Under the pieces are notes generated by a model that was given only the letters and a program-made list of their open reading frames with translations, was not told where the DNA came from and did not search any database. This document shows positions 10,341 to 20,542 of a stretch of 43,853 bases of DNA, piece after piece. Source of the stretch: Bacteroidales bacterium (GTDB lineage: Bacteria > Bacteroidota > Bacteroidia > Bacteroidales > UBA932); NCBI GenBank assembly GCA_012511975.1, contig JAAZEZ010000078.1, forward strand, positions 1 to 43,853. The letters run 5' to 3'. Within the stretch, counting starts at the first letter, position 1. Each line of letters opens with the position of its first letter. The position numbers and the translations under genes were made by a program.

Positions 10341-10853
10341 ATGAGACCGCTTGTAAGTATTATAATGGGAAGCACATCCGATATGCCTGTGATGCAACAG
10401 GCCGCGGAATTCCTTGATAATATGGAGATTCCTTTCGAAATTAATGCTCTTTCGGCACATAGAGTTCCCCATCAGGTCATGGAGTTTGCTGAGGGAGCTG
10501 CAGGACGTGGAGTCAAGGTAATCATCGCAGGCGCAGGTGGAGCAGCTCATCTGCCCGGTGTTGTTGCTGCCTACACTCCTCTGCCGGTTATTGGAGTTCC
10601 CATCAAGTCTTCAAATTCCATTGATGGATGGGACTCAATACTCTCTATTCTTCAAATGCCTTCAGGTATTCCGGTGGCAACTGTGGCCCTGGACGGAGCA
10701 AAGAATGCAGCCATTCTTGCAGCACAGATACTGGCGCTTTCCGATGATGCAATGATGGAGAAAGTAAAGGCTTTTAAAGCTGATCTTGCCTATAAGGTAG
10801 CCAAAGCTAATGAGGAATTGGCAGACATCAAATACAGGTATAAGACTAATTGA
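10341..10853 (+). CDS. purE: N5-carboxyaminoimidazole ribonucleotide mutase
   Basis: IIMGSTSDMPVMQQAAEFL, SAHRVPHQ, IIAGAGGAAHLPGVVA. Confidence 0.95.
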   Translation: MRPLVSIIMGSTSDMPVMQQAAEFLDNMEIPFEINALSAHRVPHQVMEFAEGAAGRGVKVIIAGAGGAAHLPGVVAAYTPLPVIGVPIKSSNSIDGWDSILSILQMPSGIPVATVALDGAKNAAILAAQILALSDDAMMEKVKAFKADLAYKVAKANEELADIKYRYKTN

Positions 10854-10893
10854 CAATATGAACTTTTGATTTTCATAGTATTTTTTTCAGGAT

Positions 10894-12755
10894 ATGAGGC
10901 GAGAGATTGTGGGGTTGGAAAGAGCTCTGATTGCCATCGCCTTAGCGGTGGCAATTTTTTTTAGTATAACATTAGATTGTGTGGCGCAACATCAGTTGCC
11001 ACACCAAATTATTTCGATAATCGAGGATATGGCCTCCTCAGGTGGGGAAGGGGCAGCTTTGGAGCTTCAGTTAAAGTATGAGGAGATGCTCTCCTCGCCG
11101 CTTGAGATCAATTTGATTACCAGAAAGCAGATGGAAGAGTGTGGTCTGCTTACTCCGTTCCAGATTGAGAGTATTCTGGATTATCGGTAGGAGTATGGGG
11201 ATATTCTTTCACTTTCGGAGTTATCACTGGTGGATGGTTTTGGTCCGGAAGCGATAGAATTGGTGAGACATTTCTTCAGATTTTCTTCACTTCAAGAGAT
11301 TGCAGCTCCCTTTGTTGAGGAAAGTTTCAGCCATCGCTTTTCGGCCAAAGTCCGCAAGAAAATTAAGTCGGAGGGGATTTCATTTACCTCAAAATACAAA
11401 ATAGAATATGGCAGACGTATCACCGCAGGTTTGACTCTCGACAGTGATGCGGGAGAAAAACTGACCAGTTACTATCATCCCGATTTTACCTCAGTACATC
11501 TTGCATGGAGTCCACCCGAAAGGCCTCTTGACTATAAAAAGATAAGATTCCGTAAAGTAGTGCTTGGGGATTATGTAGCCAGATTTGGTCAGGGGCTTGC
11601 ATTGTGGAAGGCATTTCCTGTCTCATTTTTCGGAACACCTTCATCACTCATCAAACGTGGGAGCGCGATTGCTCCCTATACCTCCACAGATGAATCAAAT
11701 TTCCTGCGGGGAGCAGGGGTGACATTTGGTTCAAGTGAAATGGAATGTTCGCTCTTCGCCTCGTACAACGGAGTCGATGCCCGTGTGGTTGGGGATAGTT
11801 GCTATACCTCAATAATTACTGACGGACTTCACACTACGGATGGTGAACGTGCTACACGCAACAGTATGCATGAATATCTCTTCGGGGGACATCTCTCCTA
11901 TGATTTCAGCCGTCTGCAGCTCGGTTTGACTGCACTCTGCTATGGTTATGATAAGTGCAATGCCCGCCGGGTCCGCGAGTATAATAAATACCAGATGTAT
12001 GATGGTATTTGGGGCAATGTGGCCCTCAATCTTTACTCATCCTGGCGTAGTTTCCGTTTCTTTGCCGAGGCCGCTCTGGACTTCCGTCCGTCAGCAGCAC
12101 TACTCTGTGGAGTTTGCTGGAATCCCGATTACAGGTTTGAGACAGCTCTGATAGTACGAGCTTATGGAAAGGGCTATACTGCTACTCATGCAGCCGCTTA
12201 CTCCACTCTCTCCAGTTGTTCCAATCAATATGGAGCCACTGCCAGTGTCTAATATCTTCCCTCAAGGGGTTGGACAATGCATCTCTCGGCAGAGTACAGT
12301 GCATATCCCTGGTCGAGATACCGGATTGACGGACCATCGTGGGACTCCAGAGCACGACTGGATATTCTTAAGGAGTTTCAAAGCGGTTCACAGCTCCGGA
12401 TGCGGCTCGACTGGCGCCACAAAAGCGAGTCAGGCTCCACTCTCAAGGGGCGATTGCACGCAAGTGCAGCACTTACTCAGTGCTGGTCGCTCTCTGCAAG
12501 GATTGAGGGAGGACTGAAGGGTTTTGCTACTTATGGTGAGCTTGGATTCCGTACAACTGACCGCAGATGGGATATCTGCGCCAGGGGTACATATTACAAT
12601 ACTGAAGATTGGAACTCAAGAGTCTATATCTACGAAAGGGGAGTACCGCAATCATTCTCGGTGGAAAATTATTACGGTAAGGGTTGGAGCTGGTACTTCC
12701 TTGTTAAATGGTCGCCCGCCAGGTTTGCGGATTTATGGTTTAAGTATTCGAAGAA
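10894..12755 (+). pseudogene. degenerate helix-hairpin-helix envelope/outer-membrane protein gene: two in-frame stops and truncated 3' end
   Basis: ORFs 10894..11190, 11230..12252 and 12277..12795 are in the same frame. TAG at 11188-11190 interrupts ...IESILDYR*EYGDILSLSELSLVDGFGPEAIELV; TAA at 12250-12252 interrupts ...YGATASV*YLPSRGWTMHLSAEY. The reading frame runs into the 3' end of the opposing mltD. Confidence 0.8.
10930..10962 (+). terminator. terminator-like hairpin ~75 bp after purE, inside the 5' coding part of the pseudogene
   Basis: ATTGCCATCGC-CTTA-GCGGTGGCAAT (one G-U pair) followed by a T run. Confidence 0.55.
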
Positions 12756-14357
12756 CTATTGTGCCTTCTTTATCTTAATCACCATTCCGGGATAGATCTT
12801 TGTGGTTTGGGTAAACCCGTTAAGCTTGAGCAGGGAGCTGAGGGTCACACCGGAAAATTTGCTTGCAATGCCGGAAAGAGTATCATTTTTCTTGACCGTA
12901 TAGGTAATATACCCATCTTTCGTAGCAGTGGTTGTACTGCTGCCGGAGGTTGAACTGGATCTGGTAGTTGCAGCGCTGCCTCCTATGCGAAGTTTCTGAC
13001 CCACACGAATCATATCGCTCCTTAGGTTGTTCCATCTCTTGATGTTGGAAACTGTGGTGCGATATTTCCTGGCTATGCCGCCCAATGTTTCGCCCGATCT
13101 TACGGTGTGGGTGATCATGCTGCCTTCAGTGCCACCCTTATCCTTGACCTTTTTTATGGCTACATCGCTGAAGAAGAGAGTGTCCTTGTAACTATAAATA
13201 GAATCCTCATTATTGACAAATTGCATAGTATAGTTATGCGGAAGTCTGAGGATATAGGTTTTTTCCTTTCCTGGAACGATATCGTGAAGATATTGAGGGT
13301 TTATCTGGCGGAGTTCTTCCATAGGTATGCCGATAACATCGGAAATTTGCTGGAAATGTAGCATTTTATTGACGTGTATCGTATCTACATGGGCAGGAAG
13401 TGAAGATTGCTGGGGCACTATTCCGTGCTCGGGATAGTATTTCAAAGTATAGAGTGCTGCAAAGAAAATGGGTACATATCCACGTGTCTCTCTTGGCAGA
13501 TAATTATAAATCTCCCAGAAGTCAGTCTTTCCGCCTGAGCGGCGAATGGCCTTGAGCACATTTCCGGCACCACAGTTATATGATGCTATTGCAAGAGACC
13601 AGTCACCGAAAATGTTGTAGGAATCCTTGAGATACCTAGCTGCTGCGTGGCAGGATTTATAGGGGTCATATCTTTCATCTACAAAGGATGTCATCTCCAA
13701 GTCATACTGTCTTGCAGTGTAGTGCATGAACTGCCACATTCCTCTCGCTCTGGCTCTTGAAACGGCTTTTGGATTAAAAGCAGATTCGATCATTGCCATT
13801 GCCTTGAGTTCTTTTGGAAGGTCGTACATGTCAAATATTCCCTCAATTATCGGGAGATAATAGGTCGAAAGAGAGATGATGTTGGCGGTCACCTTTGGCA
13901 TCTTTTCAGTATAAAGGATGATGTTGTTCCTCACGTAGTGGTTGACCTGAATCGGAATGAATGAATTTAACTTGTTCAGCCTTTCGATATAGACAGAATC
14001 GGGAATGGATGACTTGAGAGTATCCCTTTCAAGCATTTCAAAATCGGGGTTGAAGGCTTCGGCCTGCTTGTGCAAATACCAAATATTACGGAGAGAGTCA
14101 ATGCTTTCAGGTGTATAGGTTTCAGGTTTAAACACCTCTTCCAGAGTAATTTTTTCTTCCACTACTCCTGAAATCGGTTCAGCGAGCAAATTGTATTCGA
14201 CCGTGAGGGAGTCGTAAGCATTCTGGAGTGAATCCAGTCTGCGTGTAAGATCCTCTATGATTTGTTTTCTGTTTCTGATCTGAGCCCCTGCTTCCGGCAG
14301 GAAACTGAACAGGGAAATTAGAAGAATAACTGTGGAAAATAAAGGTCTTGCTTTCAT
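12756..14357 (-). CDS. mltD: membrane-bound lytic murein transglycosylase D-like with LysM repeats
   Basis: AMIESAFNPKAVSRARARGMWQFMHYTARQYDL SLT motif; two LysM repeats (HTVRSGETLGGIARKYRTTV..., YTVKKNDTLSGIASKFSGV...). Confidence 0.92.
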   Translation of the reverse strand: MKARPLFSTVILLISLFSFLPEAGAQIRNRKQIIEDLTRRLDSLQNAYDSLTVEYNLLAEPISGVVEEKITLEEVFKPETYTPESIDSLRNIWYLHKQAEAFNPDFEMLERDTLKSSIPDSVYIERLNKLNSFIPIQVNHYVRNNIILYTEKMPKVTANIISLSTYYLPIIEGIFDMYDLPKELKAMAMIESAFNPKAVSRARARGMWQFMHYTARQYDLEMTSFVDERYDPYKSCHAAARYLKDSYNIFGDWSLAIASYNCGAGNVLKAIRRSGGKTDFWEIYNYLPRETRGYVPIFFAALYTLKYYPEHGIVPQQSSLPAHVDTIHVNKMLHFQQISDVIGIPMEELRQINPQYLHDIVPGKEKTYILRLPHNYTMQFVNNEDSIYSYKDTLFFSDVAIKKVKDKGGTEGSMITHTVRSGETLGGIARKYRTTVSNIKRWNNLRSDMIRVGQKLRIGGSAATTRSSSTSGSSTTTATKDGYITYTVKKNDTLSGIASKFSGVTLSSLLKLNGFTQTTKIYPGMVIKIKKAQ

Positions 14358-14361
14358 GGAA

Positions 14362-15318
14362 TTAGAAATTGAGTGTCATTTGGAGTCCGAATGAGGGCAT
14401 CGGAGCATATGTTGGAGAATAATAGGGGGTAAGCGGCTCTATTATGGCAGGCTCAAATTGGAGTGTGGCGAGATTGTCGCTCACATCAAAATCCGCCATG
14501 TGTGCGAATACATTGCCATCTATCACATTGAGTGCATATACAAGAACGAATGCGACTATTGAATAGTCGCGGAACCGTCTGTAGGTGTCTCTGTACCACT
14601 CCGCCTGGCCGGCTGTAATCTTGCCTATGTAGCCGCTATCGGGGTCATTGTCCATCTTGCATATATACCTGAAACGCTTGTATTGTATGTCGTTTTGGTG
14701 GAAAAAGTAGCCACATGCCACAAATCCGGTCCACCAGATCGGTATTTTCCAGTAATCGCCATTATAGGCCTGTCCCAGTCCAGGTAAAAGAGCTGAGTAT
14801 ATGGTGGATTTTGCTGCAACCGGTACTCTTACATCGGTCTTGTAAGAAATTGTGGCATCCATAAGTGAACCCCAGTAGACAAGTCCTGCACCTATGTATC
14901 CGAGATTGCGGTAGAGTTTGTACTTTTCGTCACCTGTCTGTTGGTATTTTATGTTGTTCGATATGCCGATGTAGACTCCGGCTCCTATGCCTCCGTAGAT
15001 GATAGGAACTTTCCACCATTGTTTATTGTAAATCTGGCCGGCACCCGGAACAATGGCTGTCCCTAGGAGCATATAACCCGGTTTTAGAGTATCTCTGCCC
15101 ATATAACCGCGAATAAGAGCCTTCATTGAGAAGCCGGCAGTAGTGTCGGCCTTGACATCGCTTTCCGGATTGACCTGTGTGCCTGTTTGCATATTGGCAC
15201 CGGGAGGACCTCCCATTTTGCCCATGGTGACATTACCCGATCTCTGAAACTGTGCTTCAGCGATGAAATTGAAAACTATGAGCAAAAGTATGACGGAAAG
15301 AAATCTCTTCACTCTCAA
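14362..15318 (-). CDS. DUF5683-type membrane protein
   Basis: AIVPGAGQIYNKQWWKVPIIYGGIGAGVYIG and second LLPGLGQAYNGDYWKIPIWW repeat; located between parB and mltD. Confidence 0.8.
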   Translation of the reverse strand: MRVKRFLSVILLLIVFNFIAEAQFQRSGNVTMGKMGGPPGANMQTGTQVNPESDVKADTTAGFSMKALIRGYMGRDTLKPGYMLLGTAIVPGAGQIYNKQWWKVPIIYGGIGAGVYIGISNNIKYQQTGDEKYKLYRNLGYIGAGLVYWGSLMDATISYKTDVRVPVAAKSTIYSALLPGLGQAYNGDYWKIPIWWTGFVACGYFFHQNDIQYKRFRYICKMDNDPDSGYIGKITAGQAEWYRDTYRRFRDYSIVAFVLVYALNVIDGNVFAHMADFDVSDNLATLQFEPAIIEPLTPYYSPTYAPMPSFGLQMTLNF

Positions 15319-15319
15319 T

Positions 15320-16231
15320 CTACAACTGTTTATCTTCGATAACCTTTAAGAAGGCATCGAGTTCGTTATCATTCTTGAAACGGACTGTCATTGTACCGCC
15401 TCCACTGCTTGTGCGTTTAAAGGATATTCCTCTATCAAAATATTTGCCAACAATATCTGCGAGGCGGTAATAACTCTCGGGATAATTGTCTTGCTCATGG
15501 TTGATCTCCTTCACGGGTAGTGGAGTATTGCTCTGGCGGACTTTCTCCTCAAGCTGACGTACGTTGAGGTCCTTGCGTATTGCGAGTTCACATAGTTCTG
15601 TTTGGAGTTCGTGGTTATCAAGCGAGAGCAATGCCTTGGCATGGCCCATGCTGATCTTGCCTGTCTTTACAGCCTTCTGGATTTCTACCGGAAGTTTGAG
15701 CAGACGCAGATAATTGGCCACAGTTGCTCTCTTTTTGCCAATCCTGGAAGCCATCTCCTCCTGAGTGAGGTTGCATTCTTCCATCAGCCGCTGAAATCCA
15801 AGCGCTGTCTCTATAGCATCCAGGTCCTCTCTCTGAATGTTCTCCACAATGGCCATTTCGAGCATAAGGGTGTCTTCGGCCTCACGGATATAAGCGGGGA
15901 TTGTCTGAAGACGGGCCAACTTGGCTGCTCTAAAACGTCTTTCGCCACTGATGATCTGGTATTGTGAGGGACCAATCTTACGTAAGGTAAGGGGTTGAAT
16001 GATGCCCAGAGTACGGATTGAGTCAGCCAGTTCCAGCAGACCCTCTTCGTCAAATGAGAGGCGCGGTTGCCCGGGGTTAGGCACAATCTGGCTCAGAGGT
16101 ACTTCGCAAATGGATGCAGGATTGCTTCTTTCAGGGGGAGGAGTGGGTCGGTATTCAGTATGTTGACGGATATCGCCGGTATCTCCCAGGAGTGCTCCGA
16201 GTCCTCTTCCTAATGCTTCTCTTTTTGCCAT
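15320..16231 (-). CDS. parB: chromosome partitioning protein ParB
   Basis: [10 protein letters not shown]-terminus, [52 protein letters not shown]. Confidence 0.95.
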   Translation of the reverse strand: MAKREALGRGLGALLGDTGDIRQHTEYRPTPPPERSNPASICEVPLSQIVPNPGQPRLSFDEEGLLELADSIRTLGIIQPLTLRKIGPSQYQIISGERRFRAAKLARLQTIPAYIREAEDTLMLEMAIVENIQREDLDAIETALGFQRLMEECNLTQEEMASRIGKKRATVANYLRLLKLPVEIQKAVKTGKISMGHAKALLSLDNHELQTELCELAIRKDLNVRQLEEKVRQSNTPLPVKEINHEQDNYPESYYRLADIVGKYFDRGISFKRTSSGGGTMTVRFKNDNELDAFLKVIEDKQL

Positions 16232-16998
16232 GACTGGTTCTTTTTTATTATTTCCTTCGCGAGCTCCAGGTAGTTTGATGCTCCGGGTGAGCCTACATCA
16301 TAGAGGATTGCAGGCTTGCCGAAGGAGGGAGCTTCGCTCAAACGAATGTTTCTAACAATAATCGTGCTGAAGACCATTTCTTTGAAGTGAGTCTTTACCT
16401 CTTCTACCACCTGGTTGTGCAAACGGAGGCGGCTGTCAAACATCGTGAAGAGAAATCCTTCTATGTTTAGAGCGGGATTGAGGCGGTTCTGGACAAGTTT
16501 AATGGTATTAAGCAGTTTGCCGAGTCCTTCGAGGGCAAAAAACTCCGGCTGGACGGGAATGATTACCGAGTCGGCTGCTGTAAGTGCATTTACAGTGATT
16601 AATCCCAAAGATGGGGCGCAATCCAGAATAATATATTCATAACGGTCACGTATCTTAGCCAGTGCGTGTTTAAGCACCGATTCGCGATTGTCGACATTGA
16701 GCATCTCTATCTCTGCGCCCACAAGGTTGATATGGGAAGTAATGAGATACAGATAATCTAACTCTGTGGGCATAATGGTTTGCTCGATATCCTTTTGTCC
16801 GATAAGAACCTCGTAGAGGGTATTACCGGAGTCGGAGTCGGGGTTGAAATTGAGTCCTGAGGTGGTGTTGGCCTGAGGATCCGCATCAATCAGCAGGGTT
16901 TTCCTCTCCAGCACTGCCATTGAAGCTGCAAGGTTAATAGCTGTGGTGGTTTTACCTACTCCTCCTTTCTGATTTGCTATTGCAATAATTTTTCCCAT
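16210..16998 (-). CDS. parA: chromosome partitioning ATPase ParA/Soj
   Basis: [25 protein letters not shown] deviant Walker A; internal ATG at 16998 preferred over the supplied start. Confidence 0.95.
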   Translation of the reverse strand: MGKIIAIANQKGGVGKTTTAINLAASMAVLERKTLLIDADPQANTTSGLNFNPDSDSGNTLYEVLIGQKDIEQTIMPTELDYLYLITSHINLVGAEIEMLNVDNRESVLKHALAKIRDRYEYIILDCAPSLGLITVNALTAADSVIIPVQPEFFALEGLGKLLNTIKLVQNRLNPALNIEGFLFTMFDSRLRLHNQVVEEVKTHFKEMVFSTIIVRNIRLSEAPSFGKPAILYDVGSPGASNYLELAKEIIKKNQSWQKEKH

Positions 16999-17102
16999 AT
17001 ATGCTCTGAATTTGTTCCAAATAAAAAGCAAATTTACAAATTCTTTTTCTTAAGATAGGTATTTATGTTAATTTTGTGCAGAAAAATGATTCCGGAGCAA
17101 GT

Positions 17103-18035
17103 ATGTCAGAGACATGGAAAGTTATAGTAAGCAGTATGTCGGGTGGCGGCAAAGCGGGTCAGGAATGGCCGGAAATAGCAGCCCGTCTTGAAGCTCGAGG
17201 TATTGCATACTCAATCTCTTATACAAAGTACCGTTTTCATGCGAAAGAAATTGCAATAGAGGCTTTGAAAGAGGGTTTCAGGCGGATTATTGTAGTTGGT
17301 GGAGATGGAGCATTGCATGAAGTGCTCTCAGGTATAATGTCACAGAGTGAGGTTCCTTCAAATATGATAACAATTGCTATCATTCCTGTCGGTTCAGGTA
17401 ATGACTGGGCACGTTTGCATGAGATTCCCAATGGCTATGATGATGTAACGGATGTCATTGCCAGAGGTAAAACAGTATTGCAGGATGTGGGTAAAGTTGA
17501 ATCCTTTATGAATGGAGAACCCTTTATCTCTTATATGGTAAATATTGGTGGATTGGGATTCGATGCTCAGGTTTGCCACGATTTTGATAAGAATAAAAAA
17601 GAGGGCAAGGCGACAAGTGATGCCCTCTATTTCAAGTGTCTTCTCAAAGGTTTTATGGGACATAGTGCACGAAAATTCCGTATAGTGACCGACGGTACTT
17701 TATTCTATGACGGTTTGGTGTTTTCTGTAGCGATGGGTATAGGAAAGTATTCCGGTGGTGGAATGTTGCAGACTCCCGGTGCTGTTTTTGACGATGGTCT
17801 GATCGACCTGACGGTCATAAAAAAGATCTCTAAATTCAATATTATGCTCAAGATCCCTTGTCTATTCAAGGGCAATATATACAATATGAAAGAAGTTCTT
17901 CACACCAGGGCGCGTGTTATAGAGATTTCCGCAGAGCCGGAATCATTTGTTGAGGTTGATGGTGAGACTGTAGGTATTAGTCCCATTCGGGTAGAAGTAA
18001 TTCCTGCAGCTATAAGAGTCATTACTAATTTGTAA
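17103..18035 (+). CDS. diacylglycerol kinase/YegS-family lipid kinase
   Basis: IIVVGGDGALHEVLSGIM, IPVGSGNDWAR; the supplied start at 17076 is GTG, ATG at 17103 preferred. Confidence 0.85.
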   Translation: MSETWKVIVSSMSGGGKAGQEWPEIAARLEARGIAYSISYTKYRFHAKEIAIEALKEGFRRIIVVGGDGALHEVLSGIMSQSEVPSNMITIAIIPVGSGNDWARLHEIPNGYDDVTDVIARGKTVLQDVGKVESFMNGEPFISYMVNIGGLGFDAQVCHDFDKNKKEGKATSDALYFKCLLKGFMGHSARKFRIVTDGTLFYDGLVFSVAMGIGKYSGGGMLQTPGAVFDDGLIDLTVIKKISKFNIMLKIPCLFKGNIYNMKEVLHTRARVIEISAEPESFVEVDGETVGISPIRVEVIPAAIRVITNL

Positions 18036-18047
18036 CATTTTATCAGT

Positions 18048-20531
18048 ATGAAAATAATAGTTGGAAAATTGAGAAAAGTGCTGCCTTATCTGGCAGCAGC
18101 TGCTATTTTTATCCTTCTTGCTGTAGTGTACTGCCGCCCTGTGCTATCAGGTAAAGTGCTCAGACAGGGAGATATCTACCAGTGGAAAGGAATGGCGCAG
18201 GAGGTGAAAGAATACTATAATAATACAGGCAATGTTTCAAACTGGAGCGGGTCTATGTTTTCCGGTATGCCGGCATATCAGATAACCAGGATTCCTCCGC
18301 AGAGTGGTTTTGCCGGAGTAATGTTCAAGGTTTTGCACTTCTTCCACAAACTGGTACACCTCTTTTTTAATTCGTTACTTGCGATAATTATCGGATATTT
18401 CGTGGGTTTTTATATACTCATCCGCTCTTTTGATATAAATAAATGGCTCTCAATAGTGGGATCCATTGCAATTACACTTTCATCCTATTTCTTTATAATA
18501 ATAGTTGCGGGACACGAGTCTAAGGCACTGACGCTCGGATTAATGGCCCCTGTAATTGCCGGATTTTATCTGATATTCCAAAGGAAATATCTATGGGGTG
18601 TTTGCCTGACAATGCTCTTTACTGCATTGGGTATATACAATCATCCTCAGATGGCATACTATATTTTTATGATGATAGGAGTGCTTGCCATTGTGGAGAT
18701 CTGGCAGCATATAAAAGAGAAACAATTTAAGGATATGGCAATTGCTGTATTTCTTTTTGTACTCTCAGTGATTATAGGTGCAGGTACGGGTTATGGCAAC
18801 TATAAGACAAATGCCGAGTATATGAAGGAGACTATGCGTGGTGGACACTCTGAGATTGTTAGAGAGGGGGCTCCTATTGGCTCCAACAATGAATCCGGAT
18901 TGAGTTTTGATTATGCTACACAATGGAGCTATGGTGTTGGTGAGACTTTCACTCTTATGATACCAAACTTCAAGGGAGGAGCCTCCGGATCCGATATTGG
19001 TACTGATTCTAATTTTGCCCAGTCTCTTAAATCCAGGGGAGTGGATGCTCAAACTGTTAAATATTATTCCTCAATGGCACCCACTTATTGGGGAGAACAG
19101 CCTTTTACTGCAGGTCCTGTCTATGTAGGAGCAATAGTCTGTCTGCTCTTTGTACTTGGACTTTGCATAGTCAAAGGTCCCTATAAATGGGGACTATTGG
19201 TTGCAACACTCTTCTCAGTGCTTCTTTCCTGGGGTCACAATTTTGAGTGGTTGTCCAGGCTCTTTTTCAACTATTTTCCATTCTATAACAAGTTTAGAGC
19301 AGTTTCATCGATACTGATAGTGGCTCAGATAGCTATGCCATTACTCGGTTTCCTTGCCCTGAAAGAGATATTCGAGAAGAAAATAGAGATACGGGAACTT
19401 AAGAGAGCACTCCTGATAGCATTTGGTGTTACAGGAGGTTTATCTCTTTTCTTTGCATTATTTGGTGGAGTTATCTTCAACTTTACCTCCTCCGGAGACG
19501 CAAATATGGCTGCACAATTTCCTGCCTGGTTTATGGATGCTATTATAGATCAGAGGACAGCAATGTTTCGCAGTGACAGCTTCAGATCATTCGGATTTAT
19601 CCTTGCAGCTGCGCTATTGATTTTCCTGTTTGCAAAACAAAAAATCAAACCTGCTCTATTTACTCTAATTCTCGGTGTTCTGATTGTCGGCGATATGTGG
19701 CCTGTCAACAGAAGATATTTTAACGATAATCATTTTGTTACCAATAAAGAGAACGATTCATATTTTCAGAAATTTGCATACGAAGAGGAGATTCTAAAAG
19801 ATACGGATCCCCACTTCAGGGTATTAAACCTTACGACAAACACCTTTAATGAGTCACGTACATCATATTACCTGAAATCATTGGGAGGGTACCATGCGGC
19901 TAAACTTCGAAGATATCAGGACCTGATAGACGAGCATCTCACAAATATGAATCATAAAGTGATTAACATGCTCAATACTAAATACTTGATCGTTGAGCAA
20001 AATGGGACTGCCGTACCGATGCTGAATGAAGAACGTTTGGGTAATGCCTGGTTTGTAGATAAGTTAATCTCTGTAGATACCCCTAATGAGGAAAGTGATG
20101 CGCTTAACACTATTGATTTGGCTGTTGAGGCTGTAACCGATAAGAAATTCTCCGAATTTATAACAAACCCTGCCACACCTGCTGATTCTTCAGCTTTCAT
20201 AGAATTAACCTCTTATGCTCCTGATGTTTTAACTTACAAGAGCAACTGTGAATACGATAAGACAGCAGTTTTCTCGGAGATATATTATCCTTATGGTTGG
20301 AAGGCTTATATAGATGGCATTCCGGTTGATCATTTTCGCGTCAACTATCTGCTCAGAGCACTCAATATACCTGCAGGTAATCATGAGATTCGTTTTGAAT
20401 TCCGTCCGGATTCAGTAATAAAGGGAAATACAATCTCTGCGGTATTCACATTACTTATGGTGCTGGTGATTGTAGCATCCTTATCTTTTGCTTGCGTGAA
20501 AAATTGCAGAAACAGAGAGCAACAAGAGTAA
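18048..20531 (+). CDS. YfhO-like multi-pass membrane protein
   Basis: 827 aa polytopic protein; QGDIYQWKGMAQEVKEY, SNWSGSMFSGMPAYQI and C-terminal YYPYGWKAYIDGIPVDHFRVNYLLRALNIPAGNHEIRFEFRP typical of this family. Confidence 0.82.
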   Translation: MKIIVGKLRKVLPYLAAAAIFILLAVVYCRPVLSGKVLRQGDIYQWKGMAQEVKEYYNNTGNVSNWSGSMFSGMPAYQITRIPPQSGFAGVMFKVLHFFHKLVHLFFNSLLAIIIGYFVGFYILIRSFDINKWLSIVGSIAITLSSYFFIIIVAGHESKALTLGLMAPVIAGFYLIFQRKYLWGVCLTMLFTALGIYNHPQMAYYIFMMIGVLAIVEIWQHIKEKQFKDMAIAVFLFVLSVIIGAGTGYGNYKTNAEYMKETMRGGHSEIVREGAPIGSNNESGLSFDYATQWSYGVGETFTLMIPNFKGGASGSDIGTDSNFAQSLKSRGVDAQTVKYYSSMAPTYWGEQPFTAGPVYVGAIVCLLFVLGLCIVKGPYKWGLLVATLFSVLLSWGHNFEWLSRLFFNYFPFYNKFRAVSSILIVAQIAMPLLGFLALKEIFEKKIEIRELKRALLIAFGVTGGLSLFFALFGGVIFNFTSSGDANMAAQFPAWFMDAIIDQRTAMFRSDSFRSFGFILAAALLIFLFAKQKIKPALFTLILGVLIVGDMWPVNRRYFNDNHFVTNKENDSYFQKFAYEEEILKDTDPHFRVLNLTTNTFNESRTSYYLKSLGGYHAAKLRRYQDLIDEHLTNMNHKVINMLNTKYLIVEQNGTAVPMLNEERLGNAWFVDKLISVDTPNEESDALNTIDLAVEAVTDKKFSEFITNPATPADSSAFIELTSYAPDVLTYKSNCEYDKTAVFSEIYYPYGWKAYIDGIPVDHFRVNYLLRALNIPAGNHEIRFEFRPDSVIKGNTISAVFTLLMVLVIVASLSFACVKNCRNREQQE

Positions 20532-20542
20532 TAATTTCAAAA

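Noticed and set aside
11188-12252. Stop-codon reassignment or programmed readthrough (TAG/TAA as Gln)
   Set aside because: TAG and TAA are used as normal terminators by other genes here (e.g. TAG for hpf and the flippase, TAA for mutB); decay is simpler.
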